Shown piece after piece: positions 17,986-26,353 of a stretch of DNA of 37,769 bases. A program made the translations under genes and the position numbers. The DNA lies in NCBI GenBank assembly GCA_023251805.1, contig JAHEYB010000034.1:1-37769 (forward strand), in the 5' to 3' direction. Each line of letters opens with the position of its first letter. Position 1 is the first letter of the stretch. The stretch is from Bacteroidota bacterium (GTDB lineage Bacteria > Bacteroidota > Bacteroidia > 2-12-FULL-35-15). Below the pieces are notes generated by a model. The model did no database searches. It had not been told where the DNA came from and worked only from the letters and a program-made list of their open reading frames with translations.

Positions 17986-18870
17986 CTAGCTGACACTCTT
18001 TGGAACAATAATACTTTTTCTGATGGCAGCAATCTTTTCAGATATTTGCTTTAGCATGTCATCAGAAACTGTAATTGGTTCAATGCTCTTTTTGCTTGGA
18101 TCCGTATCTTCTTTGTATTTTATTTCTATTTTATCATAAACGGTTTTTAGGTCGGCAAGTTGTGCAATAAGCTCACTCATCCCCGCTTCGTCTTTGTATG
18201 CAGGTAAAATAATGACAAGATTATCTAAAAATAGCTTTTGTTCACCTACTAAACTTGCTAAATTCTTGTCTTTCGTTTGTATAGAAGAACATACATAAAG
18301 CCCTTCGATAAAGCTACCTGTAAGAATAAGAAATGCTTCATTTTTTCTGTCACTACTTATTAAATTATCATGGATATTTCCAAAAGAATTTAATGTATAA
18401 TGTTTAACAGAATCATTATTGTTGATGTTTTCTTTAAAAGACTTAAGTGATGAAGCGTTAACGGGTCCGATTATTTTTAATTCATCAGCAAGTTTAATGG
18501 AAGTAACAAAATAATTGAGAGAAGTTTGTCTTTGTTCATACACATTAGCATAACCAAGATCAAAAGCATACATTCCTAAAGTTAATGTTTTTGAAAAATT
18601 ATTGGCGCTGCCATTTGTTGTTGGACAAAGCAAGTTCTCATAATATTTCGGACAAATTCGCTTGATAGCAGATGCTACTTGCATGGGAGCAGGTAAGGAT
18701 AAAAGTTCTGATGATTTTGCGGTATCTGTGTTTACTAAACCAGACTTTGCAACACTGTCTGTGGCCATTGTGGTGTTTCCCGATTCTGAATTGCTTCCAC
18801 ATGAAACAAAGGTAATTAATGCCAGTAATGACACAAAAAGCAACAATGGGTTGAGAAGTAGTTTTATCAT
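17986..18870 (-). CDS. Lipoprotein of unknown function, paralogue of the one at 25454-26329
   Basis: The 294-residue protein has a lipoprotein signal (LLLFVSLLALITFVSC, lipid cysteine Cys24), then a Ser/Thr/Asn/Lys-rich linker and a helical domain from about residue 57. The conserved core begins LPAPMQVASAIKR and includes GMYAFDLGYANVYEQ, TSLNYF, LADELKIIG, LTGSFIEGLYV and QKLFLDNL. In the block starting YAFDLGY, 24 of 35 residues match the second lipoprotein. No export signal of the acidic Bacteroidota type follows the cysteine, so a periplasm-facing location is as likely as the surface. It is the third gene of cassette copy 1, behind the small four-cysteine protein, with its own terminator. 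I do not recognise the family. A helical-bundle role in binding a partner is only a guess. Confidence 0.85.
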   Translation of the reverse strand: MIKLLLNPLLLFVSLLALITFVSCGSNSESGNTTMATDSVAKSGLVNTDTAKSSELLSLPAPMQVASAIKRICPKYYENLLCPTTNGSANNFSKTLTLGMYAFDLGYANVYEQRQTSLNYFVTSIKLADELKIIGPVNASSLKSFKENINNNDSVKHYTLNSFGNIHDNLISSDRKNEAFLILTGSFIEGLYVCSSIQTKDKNLASLVGEQKLFLDNLVIILPAYKDEAGMSELIAQLADLKTVYDKIEIKYKEDTDPSKKSIEPITVSDDMLKQISEKIAAIRKSIIVPKSVS

Positions 18871-18891
18871 AATTTTTTAAATTAGTTCGCA

Positions 18892-18899
18892 TAAATGTA
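18892..18899 (-). promoter_or_regulatory. -7-like box for the lipoprotein gene, touching the upstream terminator
   Basis: Minus-strand TACATTTA is one base off TANNTTTG. It lies 21 bases before the lipoprotein ATG and directly follows the T-tract of the terminator at 18900-18940. The same arrangement occurs in the second cassette. Confidence 0.4.
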
Positions 18900-18940
18900 A
18901 AAAAAATTCGGCTAGCACCATGTGCTGAACCGAATTTTTT
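18900..18940. terminator. Terminator after small four-cysteine gene (cassette copy 1)
   Basis: The stem AAAATTCGG (18903-18911) pairs with CCGAATTTT (18930-18938), with an inner AGCAC/GTGCT stem and A/T tracts on both sides. It separates the small-protein gene from the lipoprotein gene. Confidence 0.85.
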
Positions 18941-18960
18941 CTTAAATAAGAAGTATTAGG

Positions 18961-19239
18961 TTACAAATGAATATTAGGATTGTCAATTAGTACCGGAGCG
19001 TCCGAACAATCACGAGCATCATGATTGTAAGCAGCAACACAAGATTGAATTTTCCCTGGAGGCTGATTGCCTTTACCAACAATATAAATACTATTACCAC
19101 TGTACATAATAGTAAATTGAACTCCATTTCCTTGAAGGCAGAGTTTTAAGCTGTCAACAATCTCATATGAACAAAGACTTTGAGCAAAATTCGCTTGTAA
19201 GCCCAGAAATAAAGCAATAAGAAGTATGTATTTTTTCAT
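18961..19239 (-). CDS. Small secreted four-cysteine protein, copy 1
   Basis: The 92-residue protein has a signal peptide (MKKYILLIALFLGLQANFAQ, cut after about residue 20), leaving about 72 residues. The four cysteines (23, 34, 67, 78) are spaced C-x10-C-x32-C-x10-C, ideal for two disulphides. The core motif GNQPPGKIQSC...YNHDARDC..APV is shared with the 105-aa protein at 26423-26740 (15 of 27 residues identical in that block). It lies 63 bases after a T9SS cargo gene with a purine-rich ribosome site (AAAGGAAG), and a terminator follows. It is too small for a sorting domain and is probably periplasmic or released. I know no described family. A role as an accessory or partner of the cargo protein is inferred only from conserved gene order. 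Confidence 0.85.
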   Translation of the reverse strand: MKKYILLIALFLGLQANFAQSLCSYEIVDSLKLCLQGNGVQFTIMYSGNSIYIVGKGNQPPGKIQSCVAAYNHDARDCSDAPVLIDNPNIHL

Positions 19240-19245
19240 ATTTTT

Positions 19246-19253
19246 CTTCCTTT
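19246..19253 (-). promoter_or_regulatory. Ribosome binding site of the 92-aa gene
   Basis: Minus-strand AAAGGAAG lies about 6 bases before the ATG. It is a purine-rich Shine-Dalgarno-like site, less common in Bacteroidota, and is mirrored by a stronger site before the paralogue at 26740. Confidence 0.5.
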
Positions 19254-19302
19254 AGTTTTTTATGTTTTTATTTGTCTTTACTTAATTATTTTTGAAATAT
19301 GT

Positions 19303-22300
19303 TTATTTACTTTTCAAGAGTTTCGATTTATAAACATTGTTACCGGCAGTTAAAGTAATGTAAAACAAACCGTCCGGCTGTTCTCCTAAGTCTATGCTGG
19401 TAACATTTTCACCTTTCACACAATTAATTGTTTTTGAAATAATTAATCGACCTCTGGTATCGTAAACATTTACATTTGCACTTTCATTGTTCTCACAAAA
19501 GTATATAACGTCCGACATACTTGTTGTAGGGTTTGGCTTAATTGTAAAAACTGCGTTTACACTTTCTATTGTAACACTTACTATTCCCGAATAAGAAACG
19601 CTACCATCAAAATCAGTTTGTTTTAATCTGTAATAATAAACACCTTCTTTTACATCTGCATCATTCATTCCATAAGAAAGGGTATAACTACTATTTCCAC
19701 CGCTGGCTTTTGAAGGAACTTTTTTGATTGAAGCAAAATTTTCGGCATCCACCGAGCGCTCAACATCAAAATAATTATTATTTACCTCAGTAGCAGTATT
19801 CCAAGTAACATCCACACTTTGACCATTATAATTTGCAGTGAAATTTAATAGCTCAATTGGCAATGGATTAGTTGCTAAACTTGCCGACACGGAAGCAAAT
19901 GTAAACGGACTAAAACTAGTGACAACAGCTGAAGTGCGTATACTTCCGGCAGCAACTCCTCCTGTCATTGTTCCACTTCCATGATCCTGCCAAGTTGCAC
20001 CATCATATCTGGCAACATGTAAATCACTTGTAAATGTATTGATACCACTAAATGTTCCGGATTCCCAATATAAAGTAACAAACACGTTGGATGCTCCTAC
20101 AGTACGGTCGCATATCCAGTGTTCCATTGAACTAACATAATAATTAGGAAGAGCAACAGGTGTAAGCGTACCATACGGCACAGCATTGTAAATTGCAGTA
20201 AATGCATCTGTTGCAGCACCCGGAGCGCTAATTCCCAAACGAGCCCATTTTGTGCCATCACCAAGAGGGAAAACAAATGCAGCATTTCCAACTTTCTTCA
20301 TCCAACCGTCCACATAACTAATTGCGGAACCGGCAGTTGATGTCCCTCCATTTAAAACTGTAAGTAAATTAGTAGCTGTGGTATATACAATACCATCGGT
20401 TAAAGTTAAAGCCCCCGATACGTTCGCAGGCGTAGAAAGTGTTAATCCTGTAGCACTTGTATTATTTATTGTAAGATTAGCAAAAGTGGAGGTACTTGAC
20501 CCACTTATAGATTGGGCTGCAGTTCCAACAAATATTACGGTAGAACCTGCAGCACAAGTGATGGTACCATTGTTTATGAAATTACCACAAATAGATAATG
20601 TACCGCCAGCATTTACCAAAAGAGTGGCACCTGCATTAATGGTTATATCTTTACAGAACACAGCTGTAGTAATGGTGGCATTGGATGCCGATACAGGAAT
20701 TGTAATATTGTTAGTACAAGTGGGAACAATGCAAGAGCCCCAATTGTCGGTGTTTGCCCAAGCAGTGGTTCCGCCAGTCCATGTCATTGGAGACGAAGCA
20801 TCTATACAGCATGCTTGTACGAAACCATCTGTAGCAGCAATATCAGCCATACATCCGATACTTGTCCAGCTACCAATTTCACCATCCGCATATGTTTTAA
20901 CGTTTACTTGTAAGTCGCTTGAACTTGCCGTACACAAAGCAGCAGTCGCTCTGGTTGTTAATCGAAAACCTACATTCCACGACAAAGCAGCATACGCCAC
21001 AGCATCGCAACCTGTGGTACAACCAAAATGTCCCCAACTATTACCAATACAACCATCGCCCCAATCAATATCTGTATTTACACCCGAACAAGCCGCTCCC
21101 GGATTATCATTGCAATAAAACCAGCCTCCCGTTGGGTTAATATTGGCACCGGTAACATTATGAGTAACAGCTGCAGTCCACCACGACCATGTGTCGCTTA
21201 AGTCTCCCGCAGCAGGTACCGGATTAGTAGTAATAACAAAAGAAGCAGGATCCCAGCCACTGCCCCATGATGGAACAATACCTGCAAGCCAGTTACAAGA
21301 AGCACCAATATCCCAACCTGTAATAGTATAATCAAACTGAACAGTAGTTCCCGGAGGGTATGTTCCGGCAGGATAAGTAGCATTAACTGTAGGTGCCGGA
21401 GTAGCATTTAAGTTATCACCAATATTACAAGCACTATTATCCACATATACACCTTGAGTTACGCAAATGCTAAAAGTGGCAGTTGCACCATTGGAACCCG
21501 AACCGGAAGAAACTGTCCAGTAATAGGTTGTTCCGGGAGTCACAATTAAGTTGTAGTTAACAGGAGCAGGACCACAAAATGAACCCGCAACGGCTAATCC
21601 GGAACAAGGCCCTGTAGATGATACCACAACTAATTCAACGTTACCAGCAAAACCTGCACCAAGTGAATTAATCACAAAATTTAATTGGGTCTGTCCGGCA
21701 GCCGGTGTACCAGTATACCAAACTTCAGGATGATTTCCGGATTGACATCCGATTGTTCCCGCCCAGTCATCCGTTGCTCCACTTAAAGTAGATGCACAAC
21801 AAGTTCCATTTAATGCCGGAGCCCAAGCTCCGCTACAAAAATTATTACCAGTTGCGGTGCAAGGAACAGCACCAACAGTCTCAACAATAGTTATATCATC
21901 AATACCAATATTAATTGAACCGCAGGCCCCTCCACCTGTTCCCATCATTTGAAATCCAACATATTTTGACTCGTTTGCTCCACAAACCCAAGACGCAGTA
22001 AATGATACGTAAGCGGTGGAAAGAACATTGTTAGAGCCAGAACTTAATAGAATATCTCCACCGGTTGAGGCTTTCATGGCGGCATTTGTAGCAGTTAAAT
22101 TTTTATAAATCTGTAACTTACCTGTACAAGCCATTGCCCTTGAGTAAACAGTTATAGTATAGGTATTTCCAGCCGTAAAGTTTAATAAAGGAGTAATGGC
22201 ACAACCATCGTATGTTCCGTTTGCTGTAAATCCTCCTCTCCATGTACCTGTTCTAGCTAAAGAGTTTATCCTTGCAGCAGTACCTGTTGTACTACTATAC

Positions 22301-22443
22301 GTTAAAACAGCATCCGCTGCTTCAAAGCCAGAAGTAAAAATGGTGGTTTGAGATATCCCGGAAATTGGCAATGCTAAAAACATCAATGCAAATGCAAAAA
22401 ATGCAAGGAGTGTATTTAGTTTTTTTGGAGTAATTTTATTCAT
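19303..22443 (-). CDS. T9SS type A cargo protein, cassette copy 1
   Basis: The 1046-residue protein starts with a signal peptide of about 32 residues (ALMFLALPISGISQ at its end). The N-terminal half holds choice-of-anchor-like and pre-peptidase-like beta domains rich in Cys, Gly and Thr, including a GWDIGASCNWLAG...WGSGWDP region. From about residue 560 (WTGGTTAWANTDNWGSC) it follows the same layout as the giant cargo upstream in this annotation: beta-helix-like repeats (ITINAGATLLVNAGGTLSIC), the FVFPLGDGTKWARLG module, the CDRTVGA segment and the NPLPIELLNFTANYNG module. It ends in a type A sorting domain (FTIKPNPTTSMSDVIYF ... QPDGLFYITLTAGNN). It would be exported by T9SS. It follows the 120-aa gene by 36 bases and is followed by the small four-cysteine gene. 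Binding target unknown. Confidence 0.9.
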   Translation of the reverse strand: MNKITPKKLNTLLAFFAFALMFLALPISGISQTTIFTSGFEAADAVLTYSSTTGTAARINSLARTGTWRGGFTANGTYDGCAITPLLNFTAGNTYTITVYSRAMACTGKLQIYKNLTATNAAMKASTGGDILLSSGSNNVLSTAYVSFTASWVCGANESKYVGFQMMGTGGGACGSINIGIDDITIVETVGAVPCTATGNNFCSGAWAPALNGTCCASTLSGATDDWAGTIGCQSGNHPEVWYTGTPAAGQTQLNFVINSLGAGFAGNVELVVVSSTGPCSGLAVAGSFCGPAPVNYNLIVTPGTTYYWTVSSGSGSNGATATFSICVTQGVYVDNSACNIGDNLNATPAPTVNATYPAGTYPPGTTVQFDYTITGWDIGASCNWLAGIVPSWGSGWDPASFVITTNPVPAAGDLSDTWSWWTAAVTHNVTGANINPTGGWFYCNDNPGAACSGVNTDIDWGDGCIGNSWGHFGCTTGCDAVAYAALSWNVGFRLTTRATAALCTASSSDLQVNVKTYADGEIGSWTSIGCMADIAATDGFVQACCIDASSPMTWTGGTTAWANTDNWGSCIVPTCTNNITIPVSASNATITTAVFCKDITINAGATLLVNAGGTLSICGNFINNGTITCAAGSTVIFVGTAAQSISGSSTSTFANLTINNTSATGLTLSTPANVSGALTLTDGIVYTTATNLLTVLNGGTSTAGSAISYVDGWMKKVGNAAFVFPLGDGTKWARLGISAPGAATDAFTAIYNAVPYGTLTPVALPNYYVSSMEHWICDRTVGASNVFVTLYWESGTFSGINTFTSDLHVARYDGATWQDHGSGTMTGGVAAGSIRTSAVVTSFSPFTFASVSASLATNPLPIELLNFTANYNGQSVDVTWNTATEVNNNYFDVERSVDAENFASIKKVPSKASGGNSSYTLSYGMNDADVKEGVYYYRLKQTDFDGSVSYSGIVSVTIESVNAVFTIKPNPTTSMSDVIYFCENNESANVNVYDTRGRLIISKTINCVKGENVTSIDLGEQPDGLFYITLTAGNNVYKSKLLKSK

Positions 22444-22479
22444 ACTATTTAGAATTTTAGCAGTTTTAAAAATGTGATT

Positions 22480-22842
22480 TTATTTAGGTTGTGCCGCATT
22501 GTCTGGCACAACAATGGGATTACCGTCAGCCGGTTTTGCATCAGGCACTAAAATTTCCCCATCTGATTTTATTACTTCGGTCGTATAAACTTTTTCACCA
22601 ACCCCTGGACCTTTTCCGTCAATGTATTTGGTAGTCCCTTTCTCTTCAGCCATAGGTTGGGTAGTTGATATCAATGTTTCACTATTTTTTACAATAGTAA
22701 CTTTGTGTTCAATAGGTTTCACACTTGCAGGTGAGGCCGGAGCAGTATATGGTTTTTTGTCTTCAACCGACTGAGAAAATGAAAGCTGACAGAAGCATAC
22801 CAAAACAGCTGAAAACACAAGTGATTTATAAGGAGGAATCAT
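22480..22842 (-). CDS. Small secreted Pro/Lys/Glu-rich protein, unknown
   Basis: The 120-residue protein has a signal peptide (YKSLVFSAVLVCFCQLSFSQ, cut near residue 24). The mature part has low sequence complexity (YTAPASPASVKPIEHK, then EKVYTTEVIKSDGEILVPDA, then PADGNPIVVPDNAAQPK) and no cysteine, so it is probably extended or disordered. It is the first gene of the cassette copy 1 unit, 36 bases before the cargo gene, behind a plausible promoter. Copy 2 has no counterpart in this position. I recognise no family and no function. Confidence 0.7.
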   Translation of the reverse strand: MIPPYKSLVFSAVLVCFCQLSFSQSVEDKKPYTAPASPASVKPIEHKVTIVKNSETLISTTQPMAEEKGTTKYIDGKGPGVGEKVYTTEVIKSDGEILVPDAKPADGNPIVVPDNAAQPK

Positions 22843-22892
22843 TTTGAATAGTTTTTAAATTAATTGAAATAATATCATGTGTAAGGATAGAC

Positions 22893-22923
22893 GAAAGTTA
22901 ATCAAAAAAGTTGCATTTAACAA
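22893..22923 (-). promoter_or_regulatory. Promoter of cassette copy 1
   Basis: On the minus strand TAACTTTC (22893-22900) is one base off the TANNTTTG -7 consensus, and TTG (22921-22923) lies 20 bases further upstream, the right distance for a -33 element. It sits 50 bases before the 120-aa gene. Confidence 0.5.
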
Positions 22924-23080
22924 TCAATTTCGACTAGTTTCTTGTTTCTGACGACCAATTTTGTTCTTTTATGAAAACAGGGTAGATTTAGCGTCCAATT
23001 TTCTCTTTCACTAGTTATTCACTAGCTTTTTTTAGGATAAAGTTCAAAAATTCACTTTAAAAAATGTATTTATTTTTCAA

Positions 23081-23088
23081 TACATTTG
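23081..23088 (+). promoter_or_regulatory. -7 promoter box of the 201-aa membrane protein gene
   Basis: TACATTTG is a perfect TANNTTTG match 18 bases before the ATG at 23107. No convincing -33 element is visible. Confidence 0.55.
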
Positions 23089-23106
23089 ATGCACTATTTT
23101 ACTTAA

Positions 23107-23712
23107 ATGAAGGAAATTAATTTATTAAAAACCTGGTTTGTTTATCCTGTTTTGCTAATTGAAGGAGCATCATTAATGGGTGTAGAGTTGGTGGGAGCAA
23201 AGTTGGTCGCTCCCAGTTATGGAAGCTCCATATATGTTTGGGCAGCGGTGCTGTCGGTTACACTTGCAGCACTTACCCTTGGTTATTTCACTGGTGGAAA
23301 ACTTTCCATGAGAAATCCCACTGAAAAAATGCTTTTTATTATCCTAACCATGGCAGCGATAGCAGTTATTATTATGCCCTTTACCGGCAAAATAATTATG
23401 TATTCTACGCTTGATTTTGATTTGCGTTTAGGAGTAATAATATCTTGCATAATTTTTTTAGCGCCACCACTGTATTTGTTCGGAATGGTGGGCCCAATGG
23501 TGGTTAGACTTGCTTCAAAAAGTTCAGATGAAGTTGGAAAAACAGCGGGAAGGATTTATTTCTTTTCAACAGTTGGAGGTATTTTAGGAACCTTTATTTA
23601 TGGCTTTTATTTGGTCCCTCAACTAGGAATTAAAACCACAATTTACCTTACATTCACAGCATTGAGTATTCTTCCAATAGCATTTTTATACCAATACTTA
23701 GTAAGAAAATGA
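23107..23712 (+). CDS. Membrane protein: stand-alone membrane half of a spermidine-synthase-like fusion
   Basis: The 201-residue protein has about six membrane helices and no soluble domain. It starts IEGASLMGVELVGAKLVAPS and continues AALTLGYFTGGKLS and PPLYLFGMVGPMVVRLAS, matching the N-terminal half of the convergent neighbour (IEGLVVMSVEFLGAKVIAPF, ALALGYYLGGKFS, CCFGMMNPVLIG). In many bacteria this membrane domain is fused to a spermidine-synthase-like domain. Here the first gene stops after the membrane domain (LYQYLVRK), and the full-length fusion lies tail to tail 24 bases away on the other strand. The likely role is as a membrane partner or transporter-like unit of unknown substrate. 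A partner relationship with the neighbour is inference. Confidence 0.8.
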   Translation: MKEINLLKTWFVYPVLLIEGASLMGVELVGAKLVAPSYGSSIYVWAAVLSVTLAALTLGYFTGGKLSMRNPTEKMLFIILTMAAIAVIIMPFTGKIIMYSTLDFDLRLGVIISCIIFLAPPLYLFGMVGPMVVRLASKSSDEVGKTAGRIYFFSTVGGILGTFIYGFYLVPQLGIKTTIYLTFTALSILPIAFLYQYLVRK

Positions 23713-23736
23713 GCCATCAGCTTTTGGAAGCCGGTT

Positions 23737-25293
23737 CTAAAAATTAACACCAGTCATACGTTTTAATAGCAATTCTTTTATTGTTTGATTTCTATAATAA
23801 ATACTGGTTTCTTTATTTAAAATATCCAATTGAGGCAAATCATCTGTAAGAATAAATGCTTCGCTTGTATTTACCGGTTTTAAACCGACTAAAAGGTCAC
23901 GACTTCCAAATTTTTCGCAGCATTTATTTTGTCGGCCCGGAATAAATTTTTTCATATCGGGTGGAGTAATTAAAGCAACAAATACTTTATCGTCTTCTAA
24001 TCCCGGTTTTGGAATAAATTCCTTCACAACATAACCGGCCGATTCCAAGGTTTTACAGATGGATCTGGATGCAAGTAGTTTTTTGCCTCTATCAGTATAA
24101 TGAAAAAATACAAATGACTGATTGTCTTTCAGTAATCGCTTCAATTCTTGAAAAGCTTCTGTTGTAAATAAATGCGAAGGCTGAATTTCACCTAACGCAA
24201 TATCAAAAACAATGATGTCGTATTTCTTAGAAGTAGTATTTATGAAATGACGCGCATCGTCAATAGAAATAGTTACTTTAGAAGTATCTAGTCCGAAAAA
24301 TTTTTTAGAAACAAGGGGCATTCTTTCATCCAATTCGCACACATCTACATTAAACTTTAAGTCAATAAATTCCTTTACCAAACTTCCACCTCCCATTCCT
24401 AAAATTAATGCATTGCTTCCTGCAGGCTTAAAGCTACTCGTCACAGAAATGCGATGAACATAAAGTCCATTTGAAATGCCTGTTTTTATATCTTCATTTG
24501 TTTGTGAAATACCATTTACGTATAACATTTTATGATGATCACCATGATAGTGATCAATTACAGTTACCTGACCAAGCAATCCCTCCGTTTCGTATAAAAT
24601 TTTGTGCATTTTAAAAACAGTTTTCGTCTTACTAAATGTAAAAGTTGAAACCATTCCCAAAACCAACATTGCCAGTCCTAATGCAGCTGAAACAAAAACA
24701 AATTTTTTCTCTCCTTTTTTTCTCGACATCGCTATCAGTATAATTCCTAAAAAAGAAGTTAGCAAATAAATGGGAGAGGAAATTCCAAAATTAGGGATGA
24801 TAAAAAAGCCAAGAAATAGGACTGAAAATACTGCTCCCAAAGTTGAAGCGGCATACACTATTCCTGTAGAATTTCCCGCATCTTCTATGCCTTTTCCTGC
24901 ATTGCCAATAAGTACAGGATTCATCATCCCAAAACAACAAATCGCAGGCAGTAAAAGTAATATAGAAGAAACAATGCTTCCTACATAAATACTGTTACTG
25001 GAAAACAATAAAATAATTTTTGTTGAAAGTATAGGTATTAAAAGCAGTAATATGCTTCCTAAGAAAATTATTCTGAATAGTATTGTTTTAGGATTTTTGT
25101 GAGTAGAGAATTTTCCTCCCAAGTAATACCCTAGCGCAAGTGCAAGCATTGTAATGCCTATAACAGATGTCCATACTTGTAACGATGTACCATAAAAAGG
25201 AGCAATAACTTTTGCTCCTAAAAATTCAACGCTCATTACAACTAAACCTTCAATAAATGCAAAGAAAAAAATAGCCGACTTGCTAAAACGCAT
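23737..25293 (-). CDS. Membrane-spermidine synthase-like fusion protein
   Basis: The 518-residue protein has about six to seven membrane helices in residues 1-220, then a Rossmann domain. The nucleotide-type loop ILGMGGGSLVKEFI is the family's G-G-G-x-x motif, followed by VDVCELDERM, SIDDARHFI and YDIIVFDIALGE, all in the order of spermidine synthases. The usual D-P step after the YDxIxxD motif is missing (ALGEIQPSHLF), so aminopropyl transfer to putrescine is not assured; such fusions often have unknown substrates. No speD or other polyamine gene is nearby. A TATCTTTG box (25322-25329, minus strand) lies 28 bases before its ATG. Confidence 0.8.
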   Translation of the reverse strand: MRFSKSAIFFFAFIEGLVVMSVEFLGAKVIAPFYGTSLQVWTSVIGITMLALALGYYLGGKFSTHKNPKTILFRIIFLGSILLLLIPILSTKIILLFSSNSIYVGSIVSSILLLLPAICCFGMMNPVLIGNAGKGIEDAGNSTGIVYAASTLGAVFSVLFLGFFIIPNFGISSPIYLLTSFLGIILIAMSRKKGEKKFVFVSAALGLAMLVLGMVSTFTFSKTKTVFKMHKILYETEGLLGQVTVIDHYHGDHHKMLYVNGISQTNEDIKTGISNGLYVHRISVTSSFKPAGSNALILGMGGGSLVKEFIDLKFNVDVCELDERMPLVSKKFFGLDTSKVTISIDDARHFINTTSKKYDIIVFDIALGEIQPSHLFTTEAFQELKRLLKDNQSFVFFHYTDRGKKLLASRSICKTLESAGYVVKEFIPKPGLEDDKVFVALITPPDMKKFIPGRQNKCCEKFGSRDLLVGLKPVNTSEAFILTDDLPQLDILNKETSIYYRNQTIKELLLKRMTGVNF

Positions 25294-25321
25294 ATATAAT
25301 AGTATTGAGAGTAAGGTATAG

Positions 25322-25329
25322 CAAAGATA
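25322..25329 (-). promoter_or_regulatory. -7 promoter box of the fusion protein gene
   Basis: Minus-strand TATCTTTG is a perfect TANNTTTG match 28 bases upstream of the ATG at 25293. No good -33 element was found. Confidence 0.5.
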
Positions 25330-25391
25330 CTAAGAAAGAGGTAACTGAGTTAAGAAAACCAATCATAGGATAGGAAGAAGGTAATCCGCAC

Positions 25392-25425
25392 AAAAGCTCC
25401 GATGAAAATTTTCATCGGAGCTTTT
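25392..25425. terminator. Perfect 34-base palindromic terminator after lipoprotein gene (cassette copy 2)
   Basis: Two perfectly complementary 17-base arms (AAAAGCTCCGATGAAAA and its complement) join with no separate spacer. The T-tracts let it act in both directions. It lies 28 bases after the lipoprotein stop at 25454. Confidence 0.9.
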
Positions 25426-25453
25426 TGGTTTTACTGGTGGTATGGCATAAAAT

Positions 25454-26329
25454 TTATTTTTTTGAAATAACAAGGCTATTTCTTATTGCGGTTAACTTAT
25501 CTCCAATTTGCTTAAGTCCTTCTTCCGAAATAGCTAAGGGTTCTATTTTTTTAGTATTAATATCGGTTGTAGTACTATATGTTATTGTTATGCCTGCATA
25601 AATTTGATTTAGTTCTGTAAGTTCTGTAATCAAGTCATTAATTTCTTTTTTGTCCTTATAAACTGCTAAAAGTTCCAGTATGCTTTCTAAAAATAATTTT
25701 TGTTGTCCAATTACCTGCACAAGAGCTTTGTCTTTATTCTGATTTTGAATTTTAGAAGAAAGGTACGCTCCTTCTATAAAACTTCCTGTCAAAAGTACGT
25801 ATGCATCATCTGTTCGATTATTATTGATAAGATATTCATGAATATTGTTAAACGAACGCAATGTGAAGAGCATTACAGAATCTTTGTTATTGCTATTGTC
25901 CCTATATCGCTTAACGTACCCCGGATCAAAAGCTCCAAGAATTCGCAATTCATCAGCTATTTTTGCTGCAGCGGTAAAATAATTTAGTGAGGATTGATTT
26001 TGTTCATACACATTTGAATATCCCAAATCGACAGCGTAGATTCCTAAATTAATTATTTTATTGAAATCAGATGTGAAGTCAGTTCTAATAGGTGAAGTTA
26101 TTCCATCTATAAACTTTGGATTGGTTTTTTTAATAGCACTTGCTATTTGCATGGGGGCAGGAAGACTATAAACTTTTGTTTGTCCGGCACTATCCGCATC
26201 TTTTTTTTCTGCATCGACCTTGTTTTCTGTAATATTAGTTACATTGTCTGAGTTGCCTCCGCAGGAATTAAAAGCAATAAGCGCTACAAAAGCAATAGGC
26301 GCTACGTAAGAAGACTTAATTATTTTCAT
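25454..26329 (-). CDS. Lipoprotein of unknown function, paralogue of the one at 17986-18870
   Basis: The 291-residue protein has a lipoprotein signal (PIAFVALIAFNSC, lipid cysteine Cys23), then a Lys/Asp/Asn-rich linker and a helical domain starting LPAPMQIASAIKK. The core GIYAVDLGYSNVYEQ, SSLNYF, IADELRILG, LTGSFIEGAYL and QKLFLESI matches the copy 1 lipoprotein along its whole length, with the same C-terminal pattern (KKIEPLAISEEGLKQIGDKL ... IRNSL). Both therefore derive from one ancestor. It is the third gene of cassette copy 2. A -7 box (TACCTTTG, 26343-26350) and its own terminator suggest separate expression from the small protein. I do not recognise the family. The most that can be said is a membrane-anchored helical protein retained next to the same small partner. 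Confidence 0.85.
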   Translation of the reverse strand: MKIIKSSYVAPIAFVALIAFNSCGGNSDNVTNITENKVDAEKKDADSAGQTKVYSLPAPMQIASAIKKTNPKFIDGITSPIRTDFTSDFNKIINLGIYAVDLGYSNVYEQNQSSLNYFTAAAKIADELRILGAFDPGYVKRYRDNSNNKDSVMLFTLRSFNNIHEYLINNNRTDDAYVLLTGSFIEGAYLSSKIQNQNKDKALVQVIGQQKLFLESILELLAVYKDKKEINDLITELTELNQIYAGITITYSTTTDINTKKIEPLAISEEGLKQIGDKLTAIRNSLVISKK

Positions 26330-26342
26330 ATATTTTTTTTGT

Positions 26343-26350
26343 CAAAGGTA
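26343..26350 (-). promoter_or_regulatory. -7 promoter box of the second lipoprotein gene, touching the upstream terminator
   Basis: Minus-strand TACCTTTG matches TANNTTTG exactly and lies 13 bases before the ATG. It directly follows the T-tract of the terminator at 26354-26404, as in cassette copy 1. Confidence 0.6.
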
Positions 26351-26353
26351 AAA

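Noticed and set aside
20378-21118. 246-codon open frame on the plus strand inside the 1046-aa cargo gene
   Set aside because: It lies opposite a protein with signal peptide, domains and sorting signal. Its translation is a low-complexity V/P/A mix typical of the reverse of Thr/Gly/Ala-rich codons.
23713-23736. Terminator between the convergent membrane protein genes
   Set aside because: The 24-base gap has no inverted repeat with a T-tract. The two transcripts probably overlap.
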